Source: Undaria pinnatifida
Taxonomy: Eukaryota; Sar; Phaeophyceae; Laminariales; Alariaceae
Direction: 5' to 3'
Assembly: GCA_012845835.1 (NCBI GenBank)
Contig: JABAKD010000008.1
Location: forward strand, 1,819,558 to 1,883,557
DNA length: 64,000 bases
Part shown: piece after piece, positions 60,901-64,000 of the stretch
Position numbering within the stretch: position 1 is the stretch's first letter
How the letters are laid out: each line of letters starts with the position of its first letter
The notes under the pieces: model-generated
Seen by the model: the letters and a program-made list of their open reading frames with translations, nothing else
Database searches by the model: none
What the model was told of the DNA's origin: nothing
Translations under genes and position numbers: made by a program

Positions 60901-62551
60901 GAACGAACGCGGTTTATACCTTTGTCTCATCGCTGTCACGAACTAAAAGTCGAGCTTAAGATGAGAAATGGAGCTCCTACTCGTGACGATATTCGGCAAA
61001 AAAAAACAGGGCTGTTCACAGATTATGAGCCGACCCACCGGTCGTATCAGGAGAATCTCAAACATGTCGCGGGGTCGAGTTGTGTCGGGTCAGGGGGTGT
61101 TTGAAATGTCACCGGAAGGGTCGGGTTGGATCAGGAGATTTTTCAATGTCGCCGGTCGGGACGGGTTGCCGTGACTCGATCTGACCCGTGGACAGCCCTG
61201 ACGTGTTTGAACCTCACGGGACGGGTCGGGTCGAATTAGGAGGTTTTTTAATGTCGCCGGTCGGGACGGGTTACCGTGACTCGACCTGACCCGTGGACAG
61301 CCCTGACGTGTTTGAAATATCACGGGACGGGACGGGTTACCGTGACTCGACCTGACCCGTGCACAGCCCTGATGTGTTTGCAATATCACGGGACGGGACG
61401 GGTCGGGTCGTGTCGGGAGGTTTGTTAATGACGCGGGTCGGGACGGGTTACCGTGACTCGACCTGACCCGTGAACAGCCCTGGAACAAAACGACCCCTTA
61501 CTCTACCGAACCATGCGTCAGACACACAAAACACAAGAGGTAGATAGAGACGGGTAGAGTTGTGAGTCGGTAGGATTTCATGACTAACAACTAATCGTTA
61601 GAACCCGTTAGACGACTAACCGACATTAGTCGGCAAGTCGGCTGGCGAAGCCAGCTGGTGGCCAGCCGACCTACCCACTCAAGTCAAGTAAGCGACAAGA
61701 GACAAAACCAGTCACCCCGCCCGGCGCTAAAAATAAAAAAAAAACATCCCGCAAAAATAGCCCTTCTTACAAGTATGGAAACCTCAATACACGCTGGTAG
61801 TCGGCACTTCCGGGAAATGACCAACTATTTATTTGACCGATAACTAGTTGGTGACTTAACTCGTGACGACTAACAGCTTTGAAGATGGGGTCGCTGTGCT
61901 TGACGACGACGACGGGGGGGGGACACTATGCACCACCCGCGGAAAGTCTTTAAGCTGCGTTAGCCGACAACCCACGCGCGAAAGTCGTGTTGGCACACAT
62001 GGTCTGTGTAACTATCACTGCATGACTACTACAGTTGTATGACTATCCATGTTTATCCATGCTCCACGGCAGCTAATCCCTTGTTAACTATCAGCTTTCG
62101 TACGACAGCACTATGTACTCGGAAGAAATATATTACTGCTATTATCAACACTGTATGACCGGTATCATATTGTAGGATAGCTTGTGCACGATAGTCACCG
62201 GCATGCCCGCCACTGGTGTACTGAGTAACAACTACCATACCGTACTGTAAAGGTATAAGAGTTATGAAGTACTGTGCAACATCCGTCGCATGACAGCTAC
62301 TGCTACACAACAGTGTGGTGGCTTGCGTGCACGCAAACAAACACAAAAACACAACAGTAAAAAACGCAGACAAGAACTAAGAGACAACGAAATTCCAAAG
62401 TAGGTACACAATGGAGATTGACTTCAAGCACAAATCTCCTCCTCTTTGGTGTTCGCTTTGTTTCCTTATCATGCTTCTTCCTGGGGATATTTACGAGTTA
62501 TGGCAAACAGAGTCAACAACAACAACAACAACAACAACCACGACAACAACG

Positions 62552-62618
<67 letters not shown>

Positions 62619-64000
62619 ATGATAACAAAAACACTACTACCATTACTACTACTGCTTATAATAATGTGGGACGGCATGTTACTTGACAGAAGCAGCAGAA
62701 GCAGCAGCAGCGAGAAGTAGAGCATCGCCGGCTCCGATCAAAGTAATCACCTACAACAGCAGCCACACGCGCATGGAGTTGCGGGCTGCTGCTAGAGTCC
62801 CTTCGCAGGTTTCTCTTCGGTATAAGGAGGTGTGGAGACACACCGAGACACACCGAGGCGGGTTGTGTGCGTAACCGCACTCTAGAGGGTCAATCATGAG
62901 GGAACATCTCAGAGAGCCCCTCGAGGAGCCAGGATAGTCTTGAAGGATGATAATATAAAAATCAAAGTACACGCGAGCTGTGAGATCGAAGAATTCGTCG
63001 AAACTCATATTTGCAAGCTGTGTGTGATACTCCGATCGCGCGTATTACTGGGTGTGTGTCCTCATGAAGGCTATAGGTCGGCGACTCCCCGTGGAACTAC
63101 AATGTAGCTTGTACCAGGGTCAACAGGGTGATGTTAATCAATCTGTGCGCGCAAACTATCAAAAAAAAGTTTCTGAGGGGGACAAAATGTGACAGCCGCG
63201 GAAGGAAAGGCATCAGTTTATCAAGTATATCCTGTAAGTCGTACACAGCCGGCGAGGGGAGGGCGGAGATTTTTTAAGGCGTGGGGGCCGGGGGCGGGGG
63301 AGGGCGGGGTAGTAGAGGGGGGGGGCAACTCAATCTGTGAAGCAGCTATAAACCCTTGAAGGGGATAAATCTGACGGTTGTGGGAGAAACGCATCAGTTT
63401 ATCATGTATACCCTGTAAATCGTACAACCGGTGAGGAGTGAGGAGAGGGGGGGGGGGGGGGGGGAGGGGGAAGGGGGAAGGGGGTTTTATTTATATATTT
63501 GAAGGATCATAGTGATAACGAGGCGGTACGATCTAGGGAACAGGGCCTGGTATCCACATCGCACCCCCCTTTGTCAGACGTGCAAACGTGCGCGTCCTAT
63601 AAGAGGTGTCGACTTGGGATGACAGTATCGACGCCAATTGTGGGACTGTAGTCCCTTCGAAGGTTTCTCTTCGGTATAAGAAAGTGTGGAGACACACCGA
63701 GGTGGGTTGTGCGCGTAACCGCACTCTCGAGGGTTAACGATGAGCGAACACCTCAGAGCCCCTCGAGGAGCCAGGATGGTTTTGACGGGTTACAATAATA
63801 GCGAGGCGGTACGATCTAGGGAACAGGGCCTGGTATCCACAACAACAAAAACAACAACAACAACAACAACAACAATACATATCATTACCGTACAGCACTA
63901 GAATCTCACCATAATAAAAATACTTGATGAAGTCGTCCGTAAGAACCCAACCCTGCTCCAGCGCCCAATCCGCCAAGAATCCGTTGAGGCTGAGCGTGTC
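25696..64000 (-). CDS. Class C (GABA-B-like) 7TM receptor with family 1 solute-binding ectodomain, at least 20 exons, 5' partial (gene-level entry)
   Basis: Exons in transcript order: 64000-63910, 59909-59825, 47147-47012, 45509-45360, 44606-44537, 44343-44177, 42375-42294, 41898-41852, 41387-41325, 40038-39912, 37062-36942, 35976-35845, 34998-34871, 33724-33608, 32348-32275, 31072-30989, 29637-29574, 28109-27869, 27738-27689 and ~27513-25696, about 1,280 residues. The N-terminal ~340 residues read as a bacterial SBP family 1 domain: VPLVSDIRILAYNK, LWGMAIVSP, FLGGCGLFIT, the AEEAFVRLETTVNSVL helix. Six Cys precede TM1. The 7TM core shows class C landmarks: FGALFSKAYRV after TM3, EL1/EL2 cysteines (NSCFSRV, FSQCASEA) and IPKLWAAHR after TM7. 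A ~600-residue low-complexity tail follows. Animal GABA-B receptors use a different (ANF-type) ligand domain. The ligand is unknown. The signal peptide and start lie outside the window. Confidence 0.83.
27689..27738 (-). CDS. Receptor exon s (start of cytoplasmic tail)
   Basis: The exon is 50 nt, phase 2 to 1 (acceptor TTTAG|G, donor CTGC|GTAAGA). It encodes STVAPLLSKLKTINSL, a short amphipathic helix after TM7. Confidence 0.72.
27869..28109 (-). CDS. Receptor exon r (TM6, TM7)
   Basis: The exon is 241 nt, phase 1 to 2. The in-phase acceptor AAAAAG|TT has a poor pyrimidine tract; the stronger GACAG|ATT 15 bases on is out of phase. It encodes EGRQISWSIYLFGVL (TM6), AVVLCLSGCTALVMVLIPK (TM7 end) and a cytoplasmic helix. 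The donor is GAG|GTGCGG. Confidence 0.87.
28654..28685 (+). repeat. Poly-G run of about 30 bases
   Basis: One of the longest of many G/C homopolymers in the window; it lies in the receptor intron between exons q and r. Confidence 0.95.
28886..29142. repeat. Inverted-repeat (foldback) element
   Basis: About 54-bp arms at 28886-28940 and 29088-29142 are reverse complements with few mismatches (TTTTTGAAGTTTGGA and GACACGTGATTT blocks). A second inverted pair, TTTCGAACG-AGTGACCCA, spans 29212-29245 and 29485-29515, so the element may be longer. Confidence 0.7.
29574..29637 (-). CDS. Receptor exon q (TM5)
   Basis: The exon is 64 nt, phase 0 to 1 (acceptor ATCAG|ATC, donor CTGG|GTGAGT). It encodes IVLITWGVYLAWVTRKINYA. 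Confidence 0.88.
29800..30100 (+). repeat. Interspersed repeat family C, copy
   Basis: Contains GGATGACGGGGCTCCTTA, the fixed AATTCCAAGTAAT block and CCCATGGGCCACGGGTTTG. Confidence 0.7.
30195..30305 (+). repeat. Repeat family B, copy
   Basis: Contains TGCATGGCATGGTTGCAGTC and TTGCCTGCACCAAGCGCGGG, without the G-run head. Confidence 0.55.
30337..30777 (+). repeat. (GAT)n microsatellite, ~440 bp
   Basis: An imperfect GAT/GAC tract between receptor exons p and q. Its three frames on each strand stay open and give spurious Asp-, Met- or Ile-rich translations. Confidence 0.97.
30989..31072 (-). CDS. Receptor exon p (extracellular loop 2, TM5 start)
   Basis: The exon has 28 codons, phase 0 at both ends (acceptor TCCAG|GTG, donor AAG|GTAAGG). 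It encodes KFSQCASEASPWALAFVAFK with the conserved loop-2 Cys. Confidence 0.87.
31500..31800 (+). repeat. Interspersed repeat family C, copy with internal duplication
   Basis: The AATTCCAAGTAATTTGTCCC block is present twice (about 31559 and 31616), then the GGGTTAGTTTAGTTCG end. Confidence 0.65.
32275..32348 (-). CDS. Receptor exon o (TM4)
   Basis: The exon is 74 nt, phase 1 to 0 (acceptor TGCAG|TA, donor CAG|GTGAAA). It encodes VVVDVVILALWSIFD, TM4. Confidence 0.87.
32640..33170 (+). repeat. Interspersed repeat family C, two tandem copies
   Basis: The GGTATACC-TTTTTTGGC-AAAC block appears near 32632 and 32961, each followed by the family C body. Confidence 0.7.
33608..33724 (-). CDS. Receptor exon n (TM3, intracellular loop 2), GC donor
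   Basis: The exon is 117 nt, phase 1 to 1, with acceptor CCCAG|CG. The only donor that keeps frame is a non-canonical GC site, GCAG|GCGAGT. It encodes FDLTFGALFSKAYRVRTVL, the strongest GABA-B-like signature here, and a basic loop. Confidence 0.9.
34137..34245 (+). repeat. (GGCAA)n microsatellite
   Basis: Pentanucleotide array GGCAAGGCAAGACAAG in the intron after exon m. Confidence 0.95.
34415..34765 (+). repeat. (GATAT)n pentanucleotide microsatellite, ~350 bp
   Basis: Nearly perfect GATAT units degrade rightward into GACAT and GATGT variants. Confidence 0.97.
34871..34998 (-). CDS. Receptor exon m (TM2 and extracellular loop 1)
   Basis: The exon is 128 nt, phase 2 to 1 (acceptor CTCAG|G, donor ATAT|GTGAGT). 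It encodes SQPRFCVLFSLGVAGLCLSN and NSCFSRVALW; the Cys is the conserved TM3 disulfide partner. Confidence 0.9.
35035..35120 (+). repeat. G-run-headed repeat family B, partial copy
   Basis: GGGGGAGTGTACTCAGTTCA and TGCATGGCGGTAG. Confidence 0.6.
35265..35575 (-). repeat. tRNA-derived SINE-like element, copy 1 (family H)
   Basis: On the minus strand the head reads GCCCCGGTGGCGTATCAGG (box-A-like) and GTGAGTTCGAGCCCCGCC (box-B-like, GTTCGAGCC). A ~200-bp body and a C/G run follow, then a tail, ending near 35265. The second copy is at 51635-51915. No intact cloverleaf was found. Confidence 0.7.
35565..35755 (+). repeat. (CTACAG)n / (CTA)n microsatellite
   Basis: CTACTACAG units merge into CTACTA and TACTAC tracts. 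A sister (CTA)n tract lies at 35166-35250. Confidence 0.95.
35845..35976 (-). CDS. Receptor exon l (TM1)
   Basis: The exon is 132 nt, phase 2 to 2 (acceptor GGCAG|C, donor AA|GTGAGT). It encodes VSSPFGVAIIVVSAMGGMLA, leading through TM1 to LYRARPMI, the class C TM1 and first intracellular loop. Confidence 0.9.
36035..36125 (+). repeat. (TTGGG)n pentanucleotide array
   Basis: About 17 TTGGG units; telomere-like in look but internal and a different unit from TTAGGG. Confidence 0.95.
36200..36510 (+). repeat. ~120-bp tandem repeat, three units
   Basis: Each unit carries TTAATAGTTGATTA, ATCATACCGTCAGTCAC, GGCCAAAAAGAGGTACTG and a GTAACACGCAC block. The same family has five units at 39350-39890. 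Confidence 0.85.
36730..36930 (-). repeat. Repeat family A, inverted copy
   Basis: Reverse complement of the family A order, ending in a long C run directly next to receptor exon k. Confidence 0.75.
36942..37062 (-). CDS. Receptor exon k (linker before TM1)
   Basis: The exon is 121 nt, phase 1 to 2 (acceptor GGCAG|CC, donor AAC|GTGAGT). It encodes DYNYTVSSCNPATQTIDVTF and a second Cys (SSCYGG), with candidate N-glycosylation sites NYT and NAT. Confidence 0.85.
37143..37530 (+). repeat. Repeat families B and A in tandem
   Basis: A family B head (G run, GTACTCAGTTTGTGCATGGC) is followed, after further G runs, by a full-length family A copy from 37285. Confidence 0.75.
38245..38890 (+). repeat. 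~97-bp tandem repeat, seven units
   Basis: CCATGTCGGGA(C/G)TGCGG recurs near 38290, 38388, 38486, 38583, 38679, 38773 and 38869. Each has an AATTCCAAGTGTTTTG block before it, related to a piece of family C. Confidence 0.92.
39350..39890 (+). repeat. ~120-bp tandem repeat, five units
   Basis: Same unit as 36200-36510. The array ends directly against receptor exon j. Confidence 0.9.
39912..40038 (-). CDS. Receptor exon j (end of SBP domain, first linker Cys)
   Basis: The exon is 127 nt, phase 0 to 1 (acceptor CTGCAG|ATG, donor AAAG|GTGAGA). It encodes YTAEEAFVRLETTVNSVL, the typical last helix of family 1 binding proteins, then a Cys-rich stretch VRCTEQNYLHESCRRCTK. Confidence 0.87.
40676..41320 (+). 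repeat. ~186-bp tandem repeat, four units
   Basis: GCGATGTTTTGTGA(A/C)GCG starts units near 40678, 40864 and 41050; a diverged fourth starts near 41250. The fourth unit includes the exon i donor region (ACTGACCTCCATCC versus ACTGATCCCCATCC in the other units). Confidence 0.93.
41325..41387 (-). CDS. Receptor exon i (SBP domain)
   Basis: The exon has 21 codons, phase 0 at both ends (acceptor CTCAG|CCG, donor GAG|GTCAGT). It encodes FAKFRMLENIKPFREMWM. Its 3' border belongs to a ~186-bp tandem repeat. Confidence 0.78.
41410..41580 (+). repeat. (GGACA)n microsatellite
   Basis: Degenerate AGGACAGGAAAGG tract immediately upstream of exon i. Confidence 0.9.
41852..41898 (-). CDS. Receptor exon h (SBP domain, short)
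   Basis: The exon is 47 nt, phase 1 to 0 (acceptor GTTTAG|TA, donor CAG|GTATCT). It encodes RGVALRDLLDKPWSQ. A second acceptor 5 bases upstream is out of phase. Its last 24 bases plus the donor GT also occur in the tail of an interspersed repeat near 35.28 kb. Confidence 0.65.
42294..42375 (-). CDS. Receptor exon g (SBP domain)
   Basis: The exon is 82 nt, phase 0 to 1 (acceptor CTCAG|AGC, donor CAAT|GTGAGT). It encodes SALKDNMWTSDQWDLAVRQL. Confidence 0.8.
42900..44065 (-). repeat. Decayed partial copies of receptor exon f inside the next intron
   Basis: Stretches resembling the last ~60-80 bases of exon f recur near 43055-43120, 43750-43803 and 43985-44065. Shared blocks are GGAGGGGGAGAT, TCTGCACCACAGCG and TGTCCTT-GTCAGCTCCCAC. 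They are separated by C/A-rich CCCCAACC-type sequence. Confidence 0.8.
43580..43745 (+). repeat. G-run-headed repeat family A, copy
   Basis: G run, then TGACCACGCATCCCTTTCGA and GACACCTCCA-CATTTGG. A shorter copy is at 42390-42480. Confidence 0.75.
44177..44343 (-). CDS. Receptor exon f (SBP domain)
   Basis: The exon is 167 nt, phase 1 to 0 (acceptor ACCAG|CG, donor GAG|GTGGGC). It encodes PGLYSFLGGCGLFITK and the helix QQDYAWELMKDMIDMASVYA. Its 3' part recurs as decayed copies in the next intron. Confidence 0.87.
44537..44606 (-). CDS. Receptor exon e (SBP domain)
   Basis: The exon is 70 nt, phase 0 to 1 (acceptor GTCAG|TCT, donor ATAG|GTGAAG). It encodes SELWGMAIVSPVTLNEI. Confidence 0.83.
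44985..45205 (+). repeat. Interspersed repeat family E, copy 1
   Basis: About 210 bp with GCAAGCTGTGTGTGATACTC and GTGATGTTAATCAAT, matched by 62975-63170. Confidence 0.75.
45360..45509 (-). CDS. Receptor exon d (SBP domain)
   Basis: The exon has 50 codons, phase 0 at both ends (acceptor GACAG|CTG, donor TCC|GTAAGT). It encodes LMLREGWMSREFIPTDTDAF and an acidic stretch ending FSYNS. Confidence 0.85.
45527..45670 (+). repeat. ~56-bp tandem repeat with AGCCAATCA boxes, three units
   Basis: GCGGGACAA, then AAGGTGAGCCAATCA(A/G)CG, repeated at about 45537, 45593 and 45649, next to receptor exon d. Confidence 0.85.
46130..46290 (+). repeat. Interspersed repeat family F, copy
   Basis: Matches the block order of 90-330. 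Confidence 0.6.
46540..46985 (+). repeat. Interspersed repeat family C, two copies
   Basis: Both carry CCCCTTTAGA-CCCCCGAACC and AATCCAAGT-ATTTTGTCCC blocks; the second ends near receptor exon c. Confidence 0.7.
47012..47147 (-). CDS. Receptor exon c (SBP domain)
   Basis: The exon is 136 nt, phase 2 to 0 (acceptor GTCCAG|C, donor GAG|GTGACA). It encodes WDEETKMSLMIARNWGTTLY and FVDAMNSTVE. Phase is compatible with a direct join to exon b, but family members usually carry 6-12 more residues here, so a micro-exon in the 12.7-kb intron may be missed. Confidence 0.8.
47516..47745 (+). repeat. (CAAGTT)n degenerate hexanucleotide
   Basis: TTCAAGTT-type words dominate here and at 47165-47290. Confidence 0.8.
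47750..48190 (+). repeat. CAC-rich minisatellite
   Basis: (CAC)n passes into an 18-bp unit CACCACCCCCATCTCCAT repeated about four times near 48070-48150. Confidence 0.92.
48340..48830 (-). repeat. 9-bp minisatellite (GGTTACATC) with long open frame
   Basis: Units of CGTCGGTTACATCGGTT fill ~490 bp. On the minus strand the 9-base period keeps a 156-codon frame open, reading as V-T-D-V-type tripeptides. Related shorter arrays lie at 56093-56270 and 59220-59310. Confidence 0.92.
48850..51130 (+). repeat. Interspersed repeat family G, three copies plus a fragment
   Basis: Copies at 48850-49185, 49205-49510 and 50080-50410 and a fragment at 50990-51130 share GCGGCTC-AACGCCCCTCGCC, CCTCG-CGTGAACG and GAGCGAGACAAG-GAGAAGT blocks. 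Confidence 0.85.
50488..50880 (+). repeat. tRNA-derived SINE-like elements, two copies (family I)
   Basis: Near 50488 and 50773 the text reads CTCAGTGGGTA-AGTGCTAT (box-A-like), then GTCGTGAGT-CGATTCTCACC (box-B-like), then a shared body ending ATTATGAATGGT. The spacing fits a tRNA-like promoter head. A head fragment also occurs at ~50945. Confidence 0.75.
51635..51915 (-). repeat. tRNA-derived SINE-like element, copy 2 (family H)
   Basis: Same order as 35265-35575, inverted with respect to plus. A further plus-oriented box-A-like stretch, GCCCCGGTGGTTTAGTGG, follows at ~51930. Confidence 0.7.
52105..52260 (-). repeat. Interspersed repeat family F, inverted copy
   Basis: CGACGAGGGAAGAAAA, ATTCTTCTCGCGAT and GTAGTGGGGAGGGG match the reverse complement of 90-330 and resemble 60675-60860. 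Confidence 0.7.
52985..54160. repeat. Large palindrome, ~570-bp arms with short spacer
   Basis: Left arm ~52985-53557 and right arm ~53573-54160 are reverse complements. The innermost match, CTCGGAGGGCGTGGTTGACA against its complement, is close to perfect. Divergence and indels increase outward. The left arm begins exactly where the left direct repeat stops. Confidence 0.88.
54110..54370 (-). repeat. ~95-bp tandem repeat with ~32-residue protein period
   Basis: Units start near 54116, 54211 and 54306. On the minus strand they read REPAVAIATADASASTP and DEPAFALATADASAPAP, and the palindrome's left arm encodes a related HEPAVSVATADV on the plus strand. Confidence 0.75.
56606..56845 (+). repeat. 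~130-bp tandem duplication
   Basis: TTTTCTCTAGCTTCCC(A/G)CTAG begins both units (about 56606 and 56740). Each ends with GCCCTAGCTCTTCTCG. Confidence 0.9.
56960..57360 (+). repeat. Interspersed repeat family C, fragments
   Basis: GGAGTGACGGGGCTCCTTGA and AAAATCGTCAGAAAA near 56970, and an inverted fragment near 57300. Confidence 0.55.
58290..58600 (-). repeat. Interspersed repeat family C, inverted copy
   Basis: Contains GAAAAATCCCATTGCCTAGG and AGGTATACCTTAATACCTC. Confidence 0.65.
59825..59909 (-). CDS. Receptor exon b (SBP hinge strand)
   Basis: The exon is 85 nt, phase 1 to 2 (acceptor ATCAAG|AC, donor GAAAC|GTAAGC). It encodes GDWMAVPLVSDIRILAYNK, the most diagnostic stretch of the family 1 solute-binding fold. 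Confidence 0.85.
60675..60860 (-). repeat. Interspersed repeat family F, inverted copy
   Basis: GTCGACGAGGGAAGAAAAGA, TATTCTCGCGATACAAATGA and GTAGTGGGGAGGGGGGAG. Confidence 0.7.
61080..61490 (+). repeat. (CGGGTC)-rich tandem repeat, about four units
   Basis: Units of ~75-115 bp share GACAGCCCTGACGTGTTTGA, CACGGGACGGG and ACCGTGACTCGACCTGACCC. Confidence 0.88.
62513..62614 (+). repeat. (CAA)n microsatellite
   Basis: About 34 CAA units with two CGA interruptions. A shorter tract is at 63838-63876. Confidence 0.97.
62700..63850 (+). repeat. Nested local duplications near the window edge (families E and J)
   Basis: GGTTTCTCTTCGGTATAAG, GTGTGGAGACACACCGAG and CCCCTCGAGGAGCCAGGAT occur at 62805-62937 and 63655-63778. 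GAGGCGGTACGATCTAGGG occurs at 63520 and 63803. CATCAGTTTATCA-GTATA occurs at 63210 and 63391. Family E lies at 62975-63170. Confidence 0.8.
63910..64000 (-). CDS. Receptor exon a (internal, truncated by window edge)
   Basis: The frame is open from the window edge to TATG|GTGAGA (phase 1). It encodes NGFLADWALEQGWVLTDDFI, like the segment of SBP family 1 proteins just before the hinge strand. It joins exon b in frame. Confidence 0.75.

Overview
This window looks like nuclear DNA of an intron-rich, repeat-rich eukaryote, most likely a stramenopile alga of the brown-alga kind. There is no operon structure, no prokaryotic signal, and no rRNA or complete tRNA gene. Genes are made of short exons (about 50-290 bp) split by introns from a few hundred bases to over 12 kb, with GT-AG borders. 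The introns are full of microsatellites, minisatellites, short interspersed elements and long G/C runs. The organism call is an inference from gene architecture and gene content, not from a marker gene.

Three protein-coding genes can be reconstructed by following reading frame and splice phase. (1) On the minus strand, 12.7-1.3 kb, lies a ten-exon pentatricopeptide-repeat (PPR) protein of about 1,165 residues, probably an organellar RNA-binding factor. All nine exon junctions keep phase. (2) On the plus strand, 12.82-19.23 kb, lies a five-exon membrane protein of about 322 residues with the layout of the GIDE/MUL1 family (N-terminal anchor, GIDE domain, second membrane segment) but with no RING finger visible. 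It is head-to-head with the PPR gene, so the two may share a promoter of about 0.2 kb. (3) On the minus strand, from the right window edge (64.0 kb) to 25.7 kb, lies a class C (GABA-B-like) seven-transmembrane receptor of at least 20 exons over more than 38 kb. Its ectodomain reads as a bacterial type family 1 extracellular solute-binding protein, followed by a Cys-containing linker, seven membrane segments and a roughly 600-residue low-complexity cytoplasmic tail. Its 5' end lies beyond the window.

Layout: 1-1.3 kb, repeats only; 1.3-12.7 kb, PPR gene; 12.8-19.2 kb, GIDE-like gene; 19.2-25.7 kb, convergent intergenic space with a ~160-bp tandem satellite and scattered repeats; 25.7-64 kb, the receptor gene. 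The receptor's intron 2 (about 12.7 kb) hosts a ~3.2-kb composite element made of a 570-bp-arm palindrome, a ~95-bp coding-like tandem repeat and flanking ~195-bp direct repeats.

The most interesting item is the receptor: a prokaryote-type nutrient-binding domain joined to a GABA-B-like heptahelical module. The surrounding introns hold decayed copies of its own exons and a repeat tail that shares 26 bases with one of its exons.
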